From CALEAR01 sp035301485 (GTDB taxonomy: Bacteria > Pseudomonadota > Gammaproteobacteria > Pseudomonadales > Alcanivoracaceae): a DNA stretch of 64,000 nucleotides. Location of the stretch: positions 1 through 64,000 of the forward strand of contig DATGUF010000021.1 in assembly GCA_035301485.1 (NCBI GenBank). Direction: 5' to 3'. This document shows positions 61,628 to 64,000 of this stretch, piece after piece. Made by a program: the position numbers and the translations under genes. The notes beneath the pieces were generated by a model. It was not told the origin of the DNA. It was given only the letters and a program-made list of their open reading frames with translations, and made no database searches. Position 1 is the stretch's first letter, and each line of letters opens with the position of its first letter.

Positions 61628-63637
61628 TTGCCCAGACAACATGGCTCGTAGATTAGCTAAATTAGATTCCGCCACCTCCGCCACACGCTCAGGGTCATTT
61701 TTATCGGTTTCACCCACAAAGGTTAAATCTTCCTGCGGCATTTCATCGATAAAACGGCTGGGTTCAGTAGCTACTCGCTCACCAAACTGGCGGCGGCTAC
61801 GCGCATAAGAAAGCGTTAATTGCTCACGCGCACGCGTGATGCCTACGTACATCAAACGGCGTTCTTCTTCAATGGTGTCTGCCTCGATGCTGGCATGGTG
61901 CGGCAGCAGTTCCTCTTCAACACCCATCATATATACGTGAGGAAACTCCAAGCCCTTGGCGGCGTGCAAAGTCATCAATTGCACTCGGTCCGTATCTTCT
62001 TCACTGTCTTGTTGTTCGAGCATATCAATCAGCACGAGCTTCGCGATCACCGATTCCAAATCTGCTTCATCATCTTTATCCATCATGCGCTCGATGCTAG
62101 CCACCAACGACCAGACATTTTCAATTTGTCGTTCAGCCACACGTGGGCTGGGCGCATTTTGCTGCAACCATCCTTCGTAATCCATTTCTAAAATTAACCC
62201 GCGAATAGCTTGCAAGCTGTTCTCTTGAAAACACTGCTGCCGTTTAGCATCTAACCACTGTTTCACATTGCGTAAGCGCTCCACCGCGTTCGCAGGCATA
62301 ACACTAGCTAGCCCCATATCATCACACACGTGGTACATGCCTTGGTTTCGCTGCGCCGCCCACCCCGCTAATTTTTCTAGAGTGATAGGTCCAATTTCTC
62401 GCCGTGGTGTGTTCACAATACGCAAAAAAGCGTTGTCATCATCAGGGTTCACTAAAAGGCGCAAATAACACATGATGTCTTTAATTTCTGCGCGAGAAAA
62501 AAAGCTTTTACCGCCCGATACCTTGTAAGGAATTTGTAGGCTTTGCAGTTTTGTTTCCATAGGGCGCGATTGAAAATTACCCCGATATAAAATGGCGAAA
62601 TCACTCCACTTTAAATGCGACTGGGTGCGTTTATGGAAGATATCTGTGGCAATCCATTCTGTTTCAGCATCTTCATCGCGCATAGCCACCACTCGGATTG
62701 GGTCGCCATAGCCATAATCAGACCACAAGGTTTTTTCAAACACGTGCGGGTTGTTACTGATCACCGCGTTAGCAGCAGTTAAAATACGGCCCGTGGAGCG
62801 ATAGTTTTGCTCCAACTTCACCATCGTCAGGTTGGGCCAATCTTCTTGGAGTTTTGCTAGGTTTTCTGGCCGTGCACCACGCCACGCATAAATAGATTGG
62901 TCGTCGTCACCCACCACTGTAAAACGCCCCAAGGGCTTTACCAGCTGCTGCACCAATTCGTACTGTGCTGTATTCGTGTCTTGGTATTCATCCACTAACA
63001 AATAACGAATACGATTACGCCATTTTTCTAATATTTGCGGTTGCTCTTTAAACAATTGCACGGGCATTAAAATGAGGTCATCGAAATCCACTGCGTTACA
63101 GGCACGCAGCATCCGATCATATTGCCCGTAAGCCACCGCAGCCCGCAATTGCTCAGGGGTATCTGCATAGCTCATCGCCATGGCAGGGCCCACTAATTCG
63201 TTTTTCCATTGGCTAATTTGGTGATGAATTAACTCTGCGGCCAAGATGTCTTCTTCACTGTCGCCACGATGAAGCACCTCCTTGAGCAACTCTCGGCTAT
63301 CAATCTGATCAAGTATTGAGAACCCTTTGCGCAATGGTGTAGCAGCCTGCTCCTGCTTTAAAATACGTAGCCCTAAATTATGGAACGTAGACACAATGAG
63401 CCCACGGCTTTGCGCACGTGGAATTAGGTTGCCTACGCGCTCTTTCATTTCTCGTGCAGCTTTGTTAGTGAATGTTACCGCTGCTATATGGCGTGCGGGA
63501 ATACCGCTTTGCTGCACAAGCCAAGCGATTTTTTGCGTGATCACACTGGTTTTACCAGAACCAGCCCCTGCAAGCACGAGCAAAGGGCCCGTGGTATGGG
63601 CTACAGCTTCTTGTTGACGGGGGTTTAACTTATTCAA
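61625..63637 (-). CDS. rep: ATP-dependent DNA helicase Rep
   Basis: Rep is a 3'-5' superfamily 1A helicase that helps replication forks pass proteins on DNA. The 670-residue product has Walker A GAGSGKTSVITQKI, VDEYQDTNTAQYELV, VGDDDQSIYAWRGA, KLEQNYRSTGRIL, VQLMTLHAAKGLEFPHVYM (quoted in part) and YVGITRAREQLTLSYA. The start is most likely TTG at 63637, with GAGG eight bases upstream, giving a length like E. coli Rep (673); a longer frame with an earlier start at 63691 is open. The product is closer to Rep than to UvrD at its N terminus (LNPRQQEAV). Confidence 0.93.
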   Translation of the reverse strand: MNKLNPRQQEAVAHTTGPLLVLAGAGSGKTSVITQKIAWLVQQSGIPARHIAAVTFTNKAAREMKERVGNLIPRAQSRGLIVSTFHNLGLRILKQEQAATPLRKGFSILDQIDSRELLKEVLHRGDSEEDILAAELIHHQISQWKNELVGPAMAMSYADTPEQLRAAVAYGQYDRMLRACNAVDFDDLILMPVQLFKEQPQILEKWRNRIRYLLVDEYQDTNTAQYELVQQLVKPLGRFTVVGDDDQSIYAWRGARPENLAKLQEDWPNLTMVKLEQNYRSTGRILTAANAVISNNPHVFEKTLWSDYGYGDPIRVVAMRDEDAETEWIATDIFHKRTQSHLKWSDFAILYRGNFQSRPMETKLQSLQIPYKVSGGKSFFSRAEIKDIMCYLRLLVNPDDDNAFLRIVNTPRREIGPITLEKLAGWAAQRNQGMYHVCDDMGLASVMPANAVERLRNVKQWLDAKRQQCFQENSLQAIRGLILEMDYEGWLQQNAPSPRVAERQIENVWSLVASIERMMDKDDEADLESVIAKLVLIDMLEQQDSEEDTDRVQLMTLHAAKGLEFPHVYMMGVEEELLPHHASIEADTIEEERRLMYVGITRAREQLTLSYARSRRQFGERVATEPSRFIDEMPQEDLTFVGETDKNDPERVAEVAESNLANLRAMLSGQ

Positions 63638-63770
63638 AATAACAACCTCTATTGCAGGCAGCGCAGTGTAACAGCCTATGATTACCAACACACACGCAGG
63701 GAGATGGTTCAGATTTTACGCACTTTAAGGTATCCTCGCGGAAAAGCTCCCAATAGAGACATAAATACCT

Positions 63771-64000
63771 ATGAAAACAAATACTTTAAACCGCGTAGTT
63801 TATCCTGGTACTTTCGATCCCATCACCAATGGCCATAAAGATTTAATTGAACGTGCCTCACGCATGTTCGACGAGGTCATCGTCGCCGTGGCCCTCAGTG
63901 AAGCGAAGCGCCCACTGTTCTCCATTGAAGAGCGAGTGAGCTTGGCGGAAGAGTGCTTAACGCACTTATCTAACGTTAAAGTGGTGGGCTTTTCAAAATT
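63771..64000 (+). CDS. coaD: Phosphopantetheine adenylyltransferase CoaD (cut by window end)
   Basis: CoaD makes dephospho-CoA from 4'-phosphopantetheine and ATP, the fourth step of coenzyme A synthesis. Only the first 76 codons are present. The nucleotidyltransferase motif VYPGTFDPITNGH (the T/HxGH signature, residues about 10-22) and SIEERVSLAEECL are intact. The rest of the protein (normally about 160 residues) lies beyond the window. Confidence 0.95.
   Translation, partial: MKTNTLNRVVYPGTFDPITNGHKDLIERASRMFDEVIVAVALSEAKRPLFSIEERVSLAEECLTHLSNVKVVGFSK

Noticed and set aside
1..64000. tRNA, rRNA, CRISPR arrays, prophage or defence systems
   Set aside because: I looked for tRNA-like clover leaves, repeat-spacer patterns, integrases, transposases and known defence genes and saw none; a covariance search would be needed to exclude small RNAs.

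Overview
The window is a dense, ordinary-looking chromosomal stretch of a gammaproteobacterium. Gene order supports this: nudF-yqiB-cpdA-yqiA-parE-parC divergent from tolC, glnE-ilvE followed by LPS core genes as in Pseudomonas, and hemC-hemD-hemX-hemY. Several genes point to a marine hydrocarbon degrader, most likely of the Alcanivorax type: an AlmA-like flavin monooxygenase, two tandem FadL-type outer membrane porins, a coniferyl-aldehyde-type aldehyde dehydrogenase and an epoxide-hydrolase-like enzyme. The genus is an inference; no rRNA is present. I saw no tRNA, rRNA, insertion sequence, prophage or CRISPR array.

Layout. 1-5.2 kb: end of serB, the EF-P modification cluster (epmB divergent from efp-epmA), a hydrolase, a small transporter and rsuA. 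5.2-8.5 kb: two fadL paralogues, each with its own leader and terminator. 8.6-18 kb: rdgC, then the minus-strand operon nudF to parC, with tolC divergent. 18-28.3 kb: LPS lipid A/core genes on alternating strands (waaA, lpxL, a GT4, a TagB-like protein, a GT2, waaC), then ilvE and glnE. 28.5-33.8 kb: phosphate transport (DUF47, pit), argA, ilvD. 33.9-35.3 kb: a MAPEG protein and an iron-sulfur flavin reductase. 35.2-39.2 kb: haem biosynthesis. 39.4-43.4 kb: NDH-2, a small DUF4168 protein and envZ/ompR. 43.8-50.2 kb: tex, gshA, dsbB, lrgAB-like genes and an FKBP lipoprotein. 50.6-57 kb: almA, a truncated haemoglobin, a hydrolase, ubiK, comM and an aldehyde dehydrogenase. 57.2-64 kb: a response regulator and CHASE2 histidine kinase, a dihaem cytochrome c5, rep and the start of coaD.

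How they fit together. FadL porins could admit hydrophobic substrates, AlmA could oxidise long-chain alkanes and the aldehyde dehydrogenase could oxidise the resulting aldehydes; this route is inferred from family knowledge. The rest is mostly housekeeping: translation-factor modification, chromosome decatenation, envelope building, haem, redox and amino acid synthesis.

The most unusual signal is in the fadL leaders. Thirty-eight bases before each fadL gene are identical although the coding sequences have drifted at many synonymous sites. The element has four short segments that can pair in mutually exclusive ways, the last being the Shine-Dalgarno sequence. It looks like a cis-acting RNA control element. 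Further points of interest are a terminator between the response regulator and its kinase, alternative hairpins before almA, a hairpin-rich tex leader, and four convergent gene pairs that share a 4-base stop-codon overlap.
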